A stretch of 64,000 nt of DNA from SYIM01 sp041182885 (GCA_049423065.1 JBMSQB010000003.1:62001-126000), one strand, 5' to 3'; positions 24,001 through 33,694 are shown, counted from the first letter of the stretch. Notes: a model not told the origin generated them from the sequence alone. Translations and numbers: made by a program.

Positions 24001-25263
24001 TCAGAGGGGAGCCCCGGTTTCGGACGGTGCGCGCCGTGCATGGCGCACCAGCGCGGCAGCGGCCACGGTACAGCCGATTCCGGCGAGGAACAGAAGACTG
24101 GCCGAGACCGCTGCACCCCACATCTCGAGAACCTGTCCGAAGATGAGTGGCGACAAGGCCGATACAAAGAGCGACGGTGCGGCAAGACGTCCCAGCAGTT
24201 CGCCAAAGCCGCGTGATCCGATCAGCGCAAGCGGAAGCGCGCCGCGCAGAATGGTGAGCAGGCCGTTGCTGCAGCCGTAGAGGGCTACAAACGCAATCGC
24301 TGCGATTGTCTGCGGCAGCGGCAGGGCCAGTGGCACCAGCGACAACGGCAGCATGGCAAACACCGGGACCGCCAGTGCAACCGGTGACAGCCATCGTTGT
24401 GCAAACAGTTCGGCCGACCGGGCCAGCACCTGGGCCGGACCCATCAACGAGGCGACGGTGACAGCAAGTCCAGCCCCCAGCCCGAGCCCCTGCAGCAACT
24501 CGGGCAGATGCACGGCGAGCGACGACCAGATGAAGGCGTGGCAGGCGAACGCGGTGGCAAGCAGTGTGACCGCGATGCGGGCCCATCGTGCACGCGCGTC
24601 GGCGTGAGCCAAGGGGGGCACGTCGGACCTTGCCAGCGCAGGCACCGATGTTGGCGCCTCGCTCCGACCGTGCGGTTCATCACGGCTCGGCAGGCTGCCG
24701 GCAAACCGGAAATGGAGCGGTGCGCAGATCAGCAGATTGAGCGCACCATAGACGGCAAGCGTGCCACGCCAGCCGAGCGATTCCAGCAGCAGATGGCTGA
24801 TCGGCCAGAATACGGTGGAGGCCAATCCACCCATCAGGGTCAGCAATGAGATCGCGCGGCGCGCCCCCGGGCCTGCCAGCGCGGTAAGGGCAGCGAAGGC
24901 GCCGTCATACAGCATTGCTCGCATGCCAAGCCCGATCAGGCTCCAGGCGATCCAGATGGGCAGCAGACTCTCCGCGGTGGCATGCAACGCGAGCGCCGCA
25001 GCAGCCAGAAGCGATGCCCCCGCTAGAAGGGGCGCAGCACCGTAGCGATCGATCAGCGCGCCGATTCGTCTCGACAACAAACCCGAGAGGAGCAGCGCCC
25101 AGGAATAGGCACCGAGGACACCCAGCAGGGGCAGATCCAGCGACTCGGCAATGGGGCGCGAAAGAATCGCCGGAACATAAAAGGTTGTGCCCCAGCCGAT
25201 GATCTGGGTGACACCCAGTGCCAGCACCGCGTGCCCGGTACGGGGTCGGGCAACAGGCTTCAA
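24001..25263 (-). CDS. Major facilitator superfamily transporter
   Basis: This is a 12-segment MFS protein of about 420 residues. The first membrane helix begins with LALGVTQIIGWGTTFYVPAI; RRIGALIDRYG is the loop 2-3 motif A. A central charged loop (about residues 185-215) separates the two halves. The start is uncertain. The frame stays open into lysS (TTG at 25389 would overlap lysS by 97 nt), so TTG 25263, 30 nt after the lysS stop, is chosen; GTG 25230 is a third option. The substrate is unknown, and the protein lacks features of named drug-efflux subfamilies. Confidence 0.85.
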   Translation of the reverse strand: MKPVARPRTGHAVLALGVTQIIGWGTTFYVPAILSRPIAESLDLPLLGVLGAYSWALLLSGLLSRRIGALIDRYGAAPLLAGASLLAAAALALHATAESLLPIWIAWSLIGLGMRAMLYDGAFAALTALAGPGARRAISLLTLMGGLASTVFWPISHLLLESLGWRGTLAVYGALNLLICAPLHFRFAGSLPSRDEPHGRSEAPTSVPALARSDVPPLAHADARARWARIAVTLLATAFACHAFIWSSLAVHLPELLQGLGLGAGLAVTVASLMGPAQVLARSAELFAQRWLSPVALAVPVFAMLPLSLVPLALPLPQTIAAIAFVALYGCSNGLLTILRGALPLALIGSRGFGELLGRLAAPSLFVSALSPLIFGQVLEMWGAAVSASLLFLAGIGCTVAAAALVRHARRAPSETGAPL

Positions 25264-25292
25264 TGGAGCAATGCCAGCGGTTCTGGAGGCGG

Positions 25293-26831
25293 TCAGTCTT
25301 CGCGGCGAAGTGCTGGAAACAGCACCACGTCCCGGATATTCGCGCGATCGGTCAGAAGCATCACCAGGCGGTCGATGCCAATGCCGCAACCGCCGGTGGG
25401 AGGCATACCGTATTCCAGCGCGCGGATGTAGTCGGCATCAAAGTGCATGGCCTCTTCGTCGCCTGCATGCTTGGCCTCGACCTGACTGTGAAATCGCGCG
25501 GCCTGGTCCTCGGGGTCATTCAATTCCGAGAAGCCGTTGGCGAGTTCGCGTCCGGCGATGAAAAGCTCGAAGCGTTCGGTGGTGGCTGGGGCCCGATCGC
25601 TGACCCTCGCAAGCGGCGATACTTCAACCGGATAGTCGATGATGAAGGTAGGGTCGTGAAGCCTGGACTCGGCGACCTCTTCAAACAACGCGAGTTGCAG
25701 CGCGCCGACCCCCGCGCGCACAAGCGCCGGATCGCTGGTATCCACGCCTTGCTTGCGAAGCTCAGCCCGCAGCCACTGGGGATCGTCGAGTGCGGCGCTT
25801 GCGTAGCGCGGCGCATGCCGGGTGATGGCCTGCGCGATGGTGAGGCGCGCAAAGGGCTCGCCCAGGTTGAGGGTGCGTCCCTGATAGGTGAGGGTGGTGC
25901 TGCCGGTGGCGGCCAGCGCCGCGTCGCGCAGGATCTGTTCGGTGAAGTCCATCAGCCAGCGATAGTCGGTGTAGGCGGCGTAGAACTCCATCATGGTGAA
26001 TTCTGGGTTGTGCCTCGGCGAGATGCCCTCATTGCGAAAATTGCGGTTGATCTCATAGACGCGTTCAAATCCACCCACGATCAGCCGCTTCAGATAAAGC
26101 TCTGGCGCGATCCGCAGGTACATCTGCTGATCGAGCGCGTTGTGATGGGTGATGAAGGGCCGGGCACTCGCGCCCCCGGGAATGGGGTGCAGCATCGGGG
26201 TTTCGACTTCGAGAAAGCCATGCGACACCATGAAGGCCCGAATGGCACTGATGGTGCGGCTCCGCGCGATGAAGGTGTCGCGCGTCTCCTGGTTGGCAAT
26301 CAGATCGACATAGCGCTGTCGGTAGCGGATTTCCTGATCGGCCACACCGTGGAACTTGTCGGGCAGGGGCCGCAGCGACTTGGCGAGCATGCGAAGCGCG
26401 GAGCAGCGCACTGACAGCTCGCCCTTCATGGTCTTGAAGAGTTCGCCTTCGACGCCGATGATGTCGCCGAGATCCCAGTGCTTGAACGACTCGTGGAGCG
26501 CGGCGCCGATTCCCTCGTCATTCATCCAGAGCTGAAGGCGACCCGTGCCATCCTGGATGGTGGCAAAGCTTGCCTTGCCCTGAACCCGTTTGAGCATGAT
26601 CCGGCCTGCGACGCTCACGCGAATCTGGTCGGCCTGCAGTTGTTCCCGGGTTTTGAAACCATGATGCTCCGCCAGGTCGGTCGCGCGGTGCGCTGGCTGA
26701 AAATCATTGGGAAAGGCAATGCCCTGTTCGCGCAACCGGCCAAGCTTGGCACGGCGCTCGGTGATGATGGCGTTCTCGTCGACCGGTGGTGTGTCTGGCG
26801 TGGCGTCGGTAGGTGGTGTGGGGTCGGTCAA
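25293..26831 (-). CDS. lysS: Lysyl-tRNA synthetase, class II
   Basis: This 512-residue synthetase has an N-terminal OB-fold anticodon-binding domain (VSVAGRIMLKRVQGKASFATIQDG, about residues 70-95) and a class II core with motif 1 VETPMLHPIPGGA, motif 2 FRNEGISPRHNPEFTM and motif 3 GCGIGIDRLVM. It charges tRNA-Lys. The start is TTG at 26831, preceded by GGAG at a 6-nt distance; there is no in-frame ATG before the conserved domain. It follows prfB by 23 nt, the common prfB-lysS arrangement. Confidence 0.97.
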   Translation of the reverse strand: MTDPTPPTDATPDTPPVDENAIITERRAKLGRLREQGIAFPNDFQPAHRATDLAEHHGFKTREQLQADQIRVSVAGRIMLKRVQGKASFATIQDGTGRLQLWMNDEGIGAALHESFKHWDLGDIIGVEGELFKTMKGELSVRCSALRMLAKSLRPLPDKFHGVADQEIRYRQRYVDLIANQETRDTFIARSRTISAIRAFMVSHGFLEVETPMLHPIPGGASARPFITHHNALDQQMYLRIAPELYLKRLIVGGFERVYEINRNFRNEGISPRHNPEFTMMEFYAAYTDYRWLMDFTEQILRDAALAATGSTTLTYQGRTLNLGEPFARLTIAQAITRHAPRYASAALDDPQWLRAELRKQGVDTSDPALVRAGVGALQLALFEEVAESRLHDPTFIIDYPVEVSPLARVSDRAPATTERFELFIAGRELANGFSELNDPEDQAARFHSQVEAKHAGDEEAMHFDADYIRALEYGMPPTGGCGIGIDRLVMLLTDRANIRDVVLFPALRRED

Positions 26832-26854
26832 TTGCGTCTCCGCGTTCGGTCCGG

Positions 26855-27959
26855 TCAGACACCCTGCTTGAGGCTGGCTGCGATGAATTCGTCGAGGTCG
26901 CCATCGAGGACAGAACGGGTGTTGCTGATCTCGACGTTGGTGCGCAGGTCTTTGATGCGCGACTGATCGAGCACATAGGAACGGATCTGGTGGCCCCAGC
27001 CGATATCGGTTTTGGAGGCCTCGACCTTGTCCTGCTCGGCACGGCGTTTGCGCATTTCCAGTTCAAAAAGCCGTGCGCGCAGCATCTTCATGGCTTCGTC
27101 GCGGTTGCGGTGCTGTGAACGGTCGTTCTGACACTGCACCACGATGCCACTTGGATGATGGGTGATTCGAACCGCCGATTCGGTCTTGTTCACGTGCTGG
27201 CCACCCGCGCCCGAGGCACGGAACACGTCGATCCGGAGGTCGGCCGGGTTGATGTCGATCTGGATGGAATCGTCGACCTCCGGATAAACATAAACCGAGG
27301 CGAATGACGTGTGCCGGCCGCCGCTTGAATCAAATGGCGACTTTCGAACCAGGCGGTGGATCCCGGTTTCGGTGCGCAGAAAGCCGTAGGCGTATTCGCC
27401 TTCCACCTTGAGCGTGGCGCCCTTGATACCGGCCACATCGCCAGGTGACTCCTCCAGAAGCTCGGCGTTCAAGCCCTTTCGCTCGCAGTAACGGAGGTAC
27501 TGCCGAAGCAGCATTTGCGCCCAGTCCTGCGCCTCGGTGCCGCCTGCGCCGGACTGAATTTCCAGGAAGCAGTTGCTCGGATCGGCAGGGTTGGCGAACA
27601 TGCGCCGGAACTCGAGCAGTTCCACCTGCTCGCGAAGGGTGGCGGTGTCGGATTCGACTGCGATCAGGGTGTCGTCGTCGTTCTCCGAGCGGGCAATATC
27701 GGAGAGCTCGCGCGCATCGGCCAGACCGGCATCGATCGACTGGATTCGCTCAACGACCTGGTCGAGCTGTTTTTTTTCCCGACCTAGATCCTGCGCTTTT
27801 TGAGCGTCGCTCCAGACGTCCGGGGCCTGCAACTGGCGATTGATTTCTTCGAGCCGGGACCGTTTGACATCGAAGTCAAAGATACCCCCGAAGGTCTTGC
27901 ACCCGACGCGCGAGGTCGGAGAGGAGCGATTCGAGCTGATTGAGACGCTCAGCTTCCAT
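26855..27959 (-). CDS. prfB: Peptide chain release factor 2, programmed +1 frameshift
   Basis: RF2 (367 residues when joined) terminates at UGA and UAA. The SPF stop-recognition tripeptide is in RKSPFDSSGG and the catalytic GGQ in SGAGGQHVNK. The gene begins at ATG 27959 (MEAERLNQLE); the zero frame ends after 27 codons at an in-frame TGA (27876-27878) directly after CTT. Ribosomes must slip +1 at CTT TGA to read GAC and continue to 26855. The context GGG GGT ATC TTT GAC matches the classical autoregulatory signal, with CGG replacing the first AGG codon of E. coli. It lies 32 nt from recJ. Confidence 0.97.
27873..27891 (-). promoter_or_regulatory. prfB programmed frameshift site
   Basis: Read on the minus strand: a G5 internal Shine-Dalgarno-like run, TAT, slippery CTT, then stop TGA followed by C. 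When RF2 is scarce the ribosome pauses at TGA and shifts +1, so RF2 controls its own synthesis. Confidence 0.92.
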
Positions 27960-27991
27960 GGTGGGGTCTGCCGGTTGAGGGTAACCCGCAA

Positions 27992-29695
27992 TTATAGCCC
28001 GGTCTCCTCCTCGCACTCCTCGATCACCAGCTGAAGCGATCGCATGCCCCGGTACTCGTTGACCGACAACCGGTAGGCGAGGAGCGGAGCGGCGGGCAGG
28101 GGCTGGTCGCGGCCGAAGGCAATCGCATCGAAGCGGCGCCGGCCGGCCATCAGCTCGAGTTTGAGATGACGCTCGCCCACGATCCGCTGGCCGAGTACGC
28201 GAAAACGCCAGGCGAAGATGGGTTCGGGAAACCCCTGCCCCCAGACCTGTCTGCCAAGCGCCTCGGCAATTTCCAGGCTCGCCTCGCCCGGGTCGAGCTC
28301 CCCGTCGGCAATCAGTTCGGGTTGCAGGCACTCGGGGTCGGCAGTGTCAACGAGGACCTGCTCAAGCGTCTGCGCGAAAGCGTTGACCGAATCGCCTGAC
28401 AGGCTCAGCCCGGCCGCCATCGCATGGCCGCCGAAACGGCTGATCAGATGGGGCATGCGTTTACTCACGAGATCGAGGGCGTCGCGAAGATGGATGCCGG
28501 GAACAGACCGCCCCGAACCCCGCCAGCCCGATCGGTCAGCGCTGGGCGCAAACGCGAACGCCGGGCGCCCAAAGCGATTCTTGAGTTGCCCCGCCACCAG
28601 GCCGATCACGCCTTCATGCCAGCTCGGGTCATGAACAACGATGCTGCAGGCATTGTCCGGCGGCGCGCCGACACTGGCGATGGCCTGTTCGCGCATGGTT
28701 TGCTCGAGCTCGCGGCGGTCGCGATTGATGGCGTCGAGTTCCTGCGCCCGCTGCGCAGCCTCGACTGGATCGTCTGTCAGAAGGCAGGCAATGCCGAGCG
28801 AGATATCGGCAAGGCGGCCGGCCGCGTTGATTCGTGGCCCCACCACAAAACCGAGGTCGCTGCTCGTGGCCGACCGAGGATCACGCCCGGCCTGTGCAAA
28901 CAAGGCGGCGATACCGGCGCAGGCCTGGCCTGCGCGAATGCGGCGCAGACCGGCATGCACCAGACGGCGATTGTTCTCATCGAGCCGCACGACGTCAGCG
29001 ATGCTGCCCAGTGCCACGAGATCGAGGAGTGTCTGAAGCGGTGCCTGTGCGGCTCGCGAATGGGGTGCATGGTCCCGGTGGCGCGCGCGCAAGGCTGCGA
29101 GCACATAGAACATCACCCCGACGCCAGCCAGATTCTTGCTGGGAAACGCGCATCCCGGCTGATTCGGGTTGACGATGGCTGCAGCGCTTGGGAGCGTATC
29201 GGCAGGCAGATGGTGGTCGGTGACGAGCACCTGAAGCCCCGCTGCGTTGGCCGCCTGAATGCCCTCATGACTGGCGATGCCGTTGTCCACGGTCACCAGT
29301 AGCGCGGGGCGGCCGAGTCGCGGGTGCTTGAGTGCGAGTTCAACGATGGGCGGCGTCAGGCCATACCCGTGCACCAGGCGATTCGGCACCAGGTAATCAA
29401 CCTGTGCGCCCATCATCCTGAGTCCGCGCACGGCCACGGCACACGCCGTGGCACCGTCGCAGTCGTAGTCGGCGATGATCAGGATTTTCTGATCGCCCGC
29501 AATGGCCTGGGTCAGCAGACTGACCGCATCTCCGATGCCCTTCAGGGCGGTGGGGGGCAGCATCCCGTCAAGCGTGTCCCCCAGCATGGACATGTCGCTA
29601 ACCCCTCGGGCCGCATAGACGCGTGCGAGAAGCGGCGGCATGCCCTGCGCGGTGAGCCTTGACAGGCTGGGAGGGTGAACCTCGCGATGCTTCAT
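27992..29695 (-). CDS. recJ: Single-stranded-DNA exonuclease RecJ
   Basis: This 567-residue 5'-3' exonuclease of the DHH family has ADYDCDGATA (motif I), VDNGIASHEG, VTDHHLPAD (DHH, motif III), GPRINAAGRL (motif IV) and FGGHAMAAGLSL in DHHA1. It acts in recombination and mismatch repair with manganese or magnesium at the listed aspartates and histidines. It starts 12 nt after the RpfE-like gene and ends just before prfB. Confidence 0.96.
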   Translation of the reverse strand: MKHREVHPPSLSRLTAQGMPPLLARVYAARGVSDMSMLGDTLDGMLPPTALKGIGDAVSLLTQAIAGDQKILIIADYDCDGATACAVAVRGLRMMGAQVDYLVPNRLVHGYGLTPPIVELALKHPRLGRPALLVTVDNGIASHEGIQAANAAGLQVLVTDHHLPADTLPSAAAIVNPNQPGCAFPSKNLAGVGVMFYVLAALRARHRDHAPHSRAAQAPLQTLLDLVALGSIADVVRLDENNRRLVHAGLRRIRAGQACAGIAALFAQAGRDPRSATSSDLGFVVGPRINAAGRLADISLGIACLLTDDPVEAAQRAQELDAINRDRRELEQTMREQAIASVGAPPDNACSIVVHDPSWHEGVIGLVAGQLKNRFGRPAFAFAPSADRSGWRGSGRSVPGIHLRDALDLVSKRMPHLISRFGGHAMAAGLSLSGDSVNAFAQTLEQVLVDTADPECLQPELIADGELDPGEASLEIAEALGRQVWGQGFPEPIFAWRFRVLGQRIVGERHLKLELMAGRRRFDAIAFGRDQPLPAAPLLAYRLSVNEYRGMRSLQLVIEECEEETGL

Positions 29696-29707
29696 GACGC
29701 GATGGCT

Positions 29708-30811
29708 TCAGGCGGGCGGGGCGGATTCGACGAACCAGCTCGCAGGCGCGGTCCGTCGCCAGATGCGCCAGGCGGGAAGGCGGGGCAGGGCGAGGATGTG
29801 TGCCGAGCACTCTCCCGTAAGCACCAGCACGGCTCCCTGCCACCACTTCGCACCATTCTGGGCGGTGGTGTACAGAAACCATTCCTCGAACCGACGCCAG
29901 CCATCCTCCCAGGCCTGATCGGACCCGCTTGCGACTGCTTCCCGCCAGAACGGCGCATCCAGCAAAACATTCTGGTCGCGAGCAACCGGTGGCAGCGGCG
30001 TGTCAGTCACGCCGGGCAGAAGCTTCGCGCCGCTTGCGTATGCAAGTCCGACCAGAACCGGATCCGCGCTGGCGACCAGGTCAAAGGCGGGCGGCAACCC
30101 ATCCGGAACCACGCCTTCCAGCCAGAGCGCGTTGACCGGCTTGAGCCCGGCAGCCTCGCGCTCGGCGTTGATCGGGTGTGTATGCCAGAGCATCTGCACT
30201 TCGTTCATCAGCCTGCGCCAGGCGCGCGCGCTGGGTCCGCGCGGCAGCCAGAGATCGATGTTGCGCCCGCTTGCGCGCGTCGATGAAGCGCCGCGCAACT
30301 GGCCAAAGCCCGTGCGCTCTGGGTGAGGCTCGGTGATTTCCCACAGGCAGGGTGACAGAAAGCGTAGCCCGATCGGCTCCGGGGCGAGCCAGTCGGCTGC
30401 CGCGATGAAGAGCGCCTTCGCATGCTCATCGCTGAGCCCGAGATGGGCAGGAGGCTCGAGGACCAGATGATCAAGCCCTGCGTGCAAATGAACAGGCCGA
30501 AGGATCAGCGCGCCGGGCGTGGCGCCCGCCACATGGCCAGCGGCGGCTGCGGCGCTGGCGCTTTGAGCCAATGAAAACCGCTCGCGAAGCCATGCCTCCT
30601 CGCCCGACTCGATCGGAAGCGCCTCGCCTGCCGCGACTGGCGCCCGAACAATGGACGGGGTGCCAGCCCGCGCGAAAAATCGCATGGCAGCGGGGGCCGG
30701 CGGCCGCCGCGTGGCCAATGATCCAGCTGCGCGGCTGGGGTCGGCCGAGTGAGGGGAGGATGCCGACGCGAAAGAGTTGAGCGCGCCAGCGCAGAGGACG
30801 GTCAATGCCAC
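29708..30811 (-). CDS. RpfE-like conserved protein
   Basis: The central block GRNIDLWLPRGPSARAWRRL followed by MNEVQMLWHTHPIN and PVNALWLEG is the hallmark of the protein called regulatory protein RpfE (sometimes mislabelled phosphoglycerate mutase) in Burkholderiales and Xanthomonas. The biochemical role is not established. The rpfE-recJ pairing is the same as in the Xanthomonas rpf region. The GTG start at 30811 gives 367 residues; ATG at 30685 would remove a proline/alanine-rich N-terminus, but the GTG form keeps the LTVLCAGALN strand seen at family N-termini. Its start lies only 32 bp from the divergent LolC/E start. Confidence 0.8.
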   Translation of the reverse strand: MALTVLCAGALNSFASASSPHSADPSRAAGSLATRRPPAPAAMRFFARAGTPSIVRAPVAAGEALPIESGEEAWLRERFSLAQSASAAAAAGHVAGATPGALILRPVHLHAGLDHLVLEPPAHLGLSDEHAKALFIAAADWLAPEPIGLRFLSPCLWEITEPHPERTGFGQLRGASSTRASGRNIDLWLPRGPSARAWRRLMNEVQMLWHTHPINAEREAAGLKPVNALWLEGVVPDGLPPAFDLVASADPVLVGLAYASGAKLLPGVTDTPLPPVARDQNVLLDAPFWREAVASGSDQAWEDGWRRFEEWFLYTTAQNGAKWWQGAVLVLTGECSAHILALPRLPAWRIWRRTAPASWFVESAPPA

Positions 30812-30843
30812 GCGGCGATTCTATGGCAAACTCCCCCGCGCCG

Positions 30844-32100
30844 ATGCAAGTCCCCTTTGAACTCTCGATTGGTCTTCGCTACACGCGCGCCGGACGCCGC
30901 TCCGGCAGGCGCAATGGATTCATATCGTTCATTTCTGCGCTGTCGGTGGCCGGCATCGCGTTGGGGGTGGCGGCCCTGATCACCGTCCTGTCGGTGATGA
31001 ACGGCTTCCAGAAGGAAGTCCGTGACCGGATGCTGGGGGTGCTCTCCCACATCGAAATTCTGGCGGGACGCGCCCCCATTCTTGACTGGCGCCCGGTGCT
31101 TGCCGAGGCGCGCAGACATCCGCAAGTGGTCGACGGCGCGCCGTTTGTGGCCGGACAGGCCATGCTGTCGCGCGACGGCACCATGCGAGGGGTCATGGTT
31201 CGCGGGATCGATCCCTCGCTTGAGGCGCGTGTGGCCGAGTTCGCGTCGCGGATGAACCGGGGCTCGCTCGAGCAGCTGGTGGGCGGGCAGTTCAACATCG
31301 CGGTGGGGCGCGAGCTCGCGTCGCAGTGGCTGGTCGCACTGGGTGATCGCATCACCCTCATCGCGCCGCAGGGAACCGCCACGCCAGCGGGCGTGATGCC
31401 GCGCCTTCGGCAGTTCACCGTTGTGGCGATCTTTGACTCAGGACACTACGAATACGACAGCAGCCTCGTGTTGATGCATCACGATGACGCAGCCCGGTTG
31501 TTCCGCGTCGAGGGAGTAAGTGGCGTACGCCTGATGACCCGCGACATGATGGGCGCGCCTGCGGTGGCGCGTGATCTGGCGCGCGCACTGCCGGCCGACC
31601 TGCTGGTTCGGGATTGGTCGTCGGAGAACCGCAACTGGTTTGCGGCGGTGCAGATCGAGAAGCGGATGATGTTCGTGATCCTCACGCTCATCATTGCGGT
31701 GGCAGCCTTCAATCTTGTGTCCATGCTGGTGATGACGGTGACCGACAAGCAGGCAGACATCGCGATTCTGCGAACGCTTGGCGCCACCCCCGGGGCGATC
31801 ATGCGGATATTCATGATTCAGGGCTCGACTGTTGGTCTGCTGGGCACGTTTCTCGGACTGTCCCTGGGCACGCTCCTCGCGCTCAACGTGGGTCCGGTGG
31901 TGGCAGCCCTCGAGCGCTGGTTTTCCCTGCAGGTGCTGCCCAAGGGGATCTACTTCATCGACTACCTGCCAAGCGACCTGCACGCCGCCGATGTGCTCAC
32001 CATCGGTCTCACCTCATGCGCCATGGCGTTGATCGCCACCATTTATCCCAGCCTTCGTGCCGCAGCGGTCAAGCCCGCTGAGGCGCTGCGCTACGAGTAG
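30844..32100 (+). CDS. lolC: Lipoprotein-releasing ABC transporter permease (LolC/LolE family)
   Basis: This 418-residue inner-membrane protein has one N-terminal helix (FISFISALSVAGIALGVAALITV), a long periplasmic domain (about residues 45-265) and three C-terminal helices. VMNGFQKEVRDRMLG and the C-terminal ATIYPSLRAAAVKPAEALRYE are strongly conserved. It extracts outer-membrane lipoproteins with LolD and passes them to LolA. Only one permease gene is present here, so it may work as a homodimer (LolF-like). ATG 30844 is chosen by comparison with family N-termini; ATG 30823 is possible. Confidence 0.93.
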   Translation: MQVPFELSIGLRYTRAGRRSGRRNGFISFISALSVAGIALGVAALITVLSVMNGFQKEVRDRMLGVLSHIEILAGRAPILDWRPVLAEARRHPQVVDGAPFVAGQAMLSRDGTMRGVMVRGIDPSLEARVAEFASRMNRGSLEQLVGGQFNIAVGRELASQWLVALGDRITLIAPQGTATPAGVMPRLRQFTVVAIFDSGHYEYDSSLVLMHHDDAARLFRVEGVSGVRLMTRDMMGAPAVARDLARALPADLLVRDWSSENRNWFAAVQIEKRMMFVILTLIIAVAAFNLVSMLVMTVTDKQADIAILRTLGATPGAIMRIFMIQGSTVGLLGTFLGLSLGTLLALNVGPVVAALERWFSLQVLPKGIYFIDYLPSDLHAADVLTIGLTSCAMALIATIYPSLRAAAVKPAEALRYE

Positions 32101-32113
32101 GCACGCGCCCGCC

Positions 32114-32797
32114 ATGACGCACCCGGTACTCGACTGCGCTGCGGTGGGCCGTGTCTACTCAAGCGGCAGCTCCACCCTCAGGGTCCTGAGTGCGGTAGAC
32201 CTCTCGGTTCAGGCGGGTGAACAGATCGCGATCGTGGGGGCATCGGGAAGTGGCAAGAGCACCTTGCTCCACTTGCTCGGAGGCCTTGATACACCAGACG
32301 AAGGCGTCGTTCACTGGGGCGGCGTGGCGATCGCACCGCTCTCGGCATCGGCGCTGGGGGCGCTGCGCAATCGCATGCTCGGCTTTGTCTACCAGTTTCA
32401 TCACCTGCTGCCCGAGTTCAGCGCGCTCGAGAATGTGGCGATGCCGCTCAGGGTAAGGCGGCTGCCCGCGCGCGAGGCCGAAGAGGCTGCCCGGGCGATG
32501 CTTGCGCGGGTCGGGCTCGCCGAGCGGCTGGCTCATCGACCCGGGCAGCTCTCCGGGGGCGAGCGGCAGAGGGTGGCGCTTGCCCGGGCCCTCGTTACCG
32601 CACCGTCGTGCGTGCTGGCCGATGAACCGACGGGCAATCTTGATCGCAGCACCGCGCGCCGGATGTTCGATCTGATCGGCGAGTTGCGGCGTGAGCTTGG
32701 CACCGCCTTCGTCATCGTCACGCATGACGAAGAGCTGGCTGCGCGGGCCGATCGTGTGCTCGCCCTGAGCGATGGGCGGCTGGTGGCAAGACGCTGA
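32114..32797 (+). CDS. lolD: Lipoprotein-releasing ABC transporter ATPase LolD
   Basis: This 227-residue ABC ATPase has Walker A GASGSGKST, signature LSGGERQRVALARAL, Walker B VLADEPTGNLD and switch histidine IVTHDEELA. FVYQFHHLLPEFSALENV is the LolD-type Q-loop region. It energises lipoprotein release by LolC/E, 13 nt upstream. ATG 32114 begins the conserved domain. Confidence 0.96.
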   Translation: MTHPVLDCAAVGRVYSSGSSTLRVLSAVDLSVQAGEQIAIVGASGSGKSTLLHLLGGLDTPDEGVVHWGGVAIAPLSASALGALRNRMLGFVYQFHHLLPEFSALENVAMPLRVRRLPAREAEEAARAMLARVGLAERLAHRPGQLSGGERQRVALARALVTAPSCVLADEPTGNLDRSTARRMFDLIGELRRELGTAFVIVTHDEELAARADRVLALSDGRLVARR

Positions 32798-32807
32798 GCG
32801 GCCGCGC

Positions 32808-33638
32808 ATGCTCATCGATACGCATTGTCATCTCGATGCCGCCGAATTTGGCGTGGACCGCGAGTCGGTGATCCGGCAGGCGCACGCTGCGGGTGTTGGC
32901 GTGATGGTGCTGCCCGCGGTTCAAGTGGCCGCCTTCGAGCCCTTGCGTGCGCTCTGCCGCGAGCATGTCGGACTGGTGTACGCGCTCGGCATTCACCCCA
33001 TGCTGGTCGATCAGGCCCATGATGATGATCTCGAGCACTTGCGCAAGGCCCTGCGCGCGTGCCGTGATGATCCCGCGCTGGTGGCGGTTGGCGAAATCGG
33101 TCTCGATCACTTTGTTCCAGGGCTCGACAGGGCCCGGCAATCGCGTTTTTTTTCGGCGCAGCTGAAGCTCGCGCGGGAGTTCGATCTGCCGGTTGTTCTG
33201 CATGTCCGACAGGCTCAGGACCAGGTGTTGAAGCACCTCAGGCAGGCCGGCGTGACGCGCGGCATCGCGCATGCATTCAATGGCAGTTCACAGCAGGCAG
33301 CTGCGTTTCTGCGCCAGGGTTGTGTGCTCGGGTTTGGCGGGGCGATGACCTTTGAGCGCGCCCTTCGTATCCGCCGGCTGGCGCGCGAACTTCCGCCTGA
33401 GGCGCTGGTGCTTGAGACCGATGCACCCGATATTTCGCCAGCCTGGCTGCATCCTGGACGAAACGCTCCCGCCGAGATCGCGCGCATCGCAGAGACGCTC
33501 GCTGGCCTGCGCGGCTGCAGTGGCGAGGAAGTGGCGCGTCTGACCACAGCCAATGCCGTCCGTGCGTTGCCGCGACTCGCGTACTGGTGCGAAGTGGGAG
33601 CGCACGCCGGATCCTCGGCTGCCAGCCATCCGACCTAG
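32808..33638 (+). CDS. TatD-family metal-dependent hydrolase
   Basis: This 276-residue TIM-barrel hydrolase has the metal ligands HxH in IDTHCHLDA, the bridging Glu in VGEIGLDH, His in LHVRQ and AHAFNGS, and the final Asp in VLETDAPD. TatD proteins are 3'-5' exonucleases or deoxyribonucleases implicated in DNA quality control. It starts 10 nt after lolD and precedes comEC by 56 nt. Confidence 0.93.
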   Translation: MLIDTHCHLDAAEFGVDRESVIRQAHAAGVGVMVLPAVQVAAFEPLRALCREHVGLVYALGIHPMLVDQAHDDDLEHLRKALRACRDDPALVAVGEIGLDHFVPGLDRARQSRFFSAQLKLAREFDLPVVLHVRQAQDQVLKHLRQAGVTRGIAHAFNGSSQQAAAFLRQGCVLGFGGAMTFERALRIRRLARELPPEALVLETDAPDISPAWLHPGRNAPAEIARIAETLAGLRGCSGEEVARLTTANAVRALPRLAYWCEVGAHAGSSAASHPT

Positions 33639-33694
33639 CGCCCCAGGGTGAGCGCCTTGCGGGTTGGCGTATCGTCCAGCAGCAAGATGGCGCG

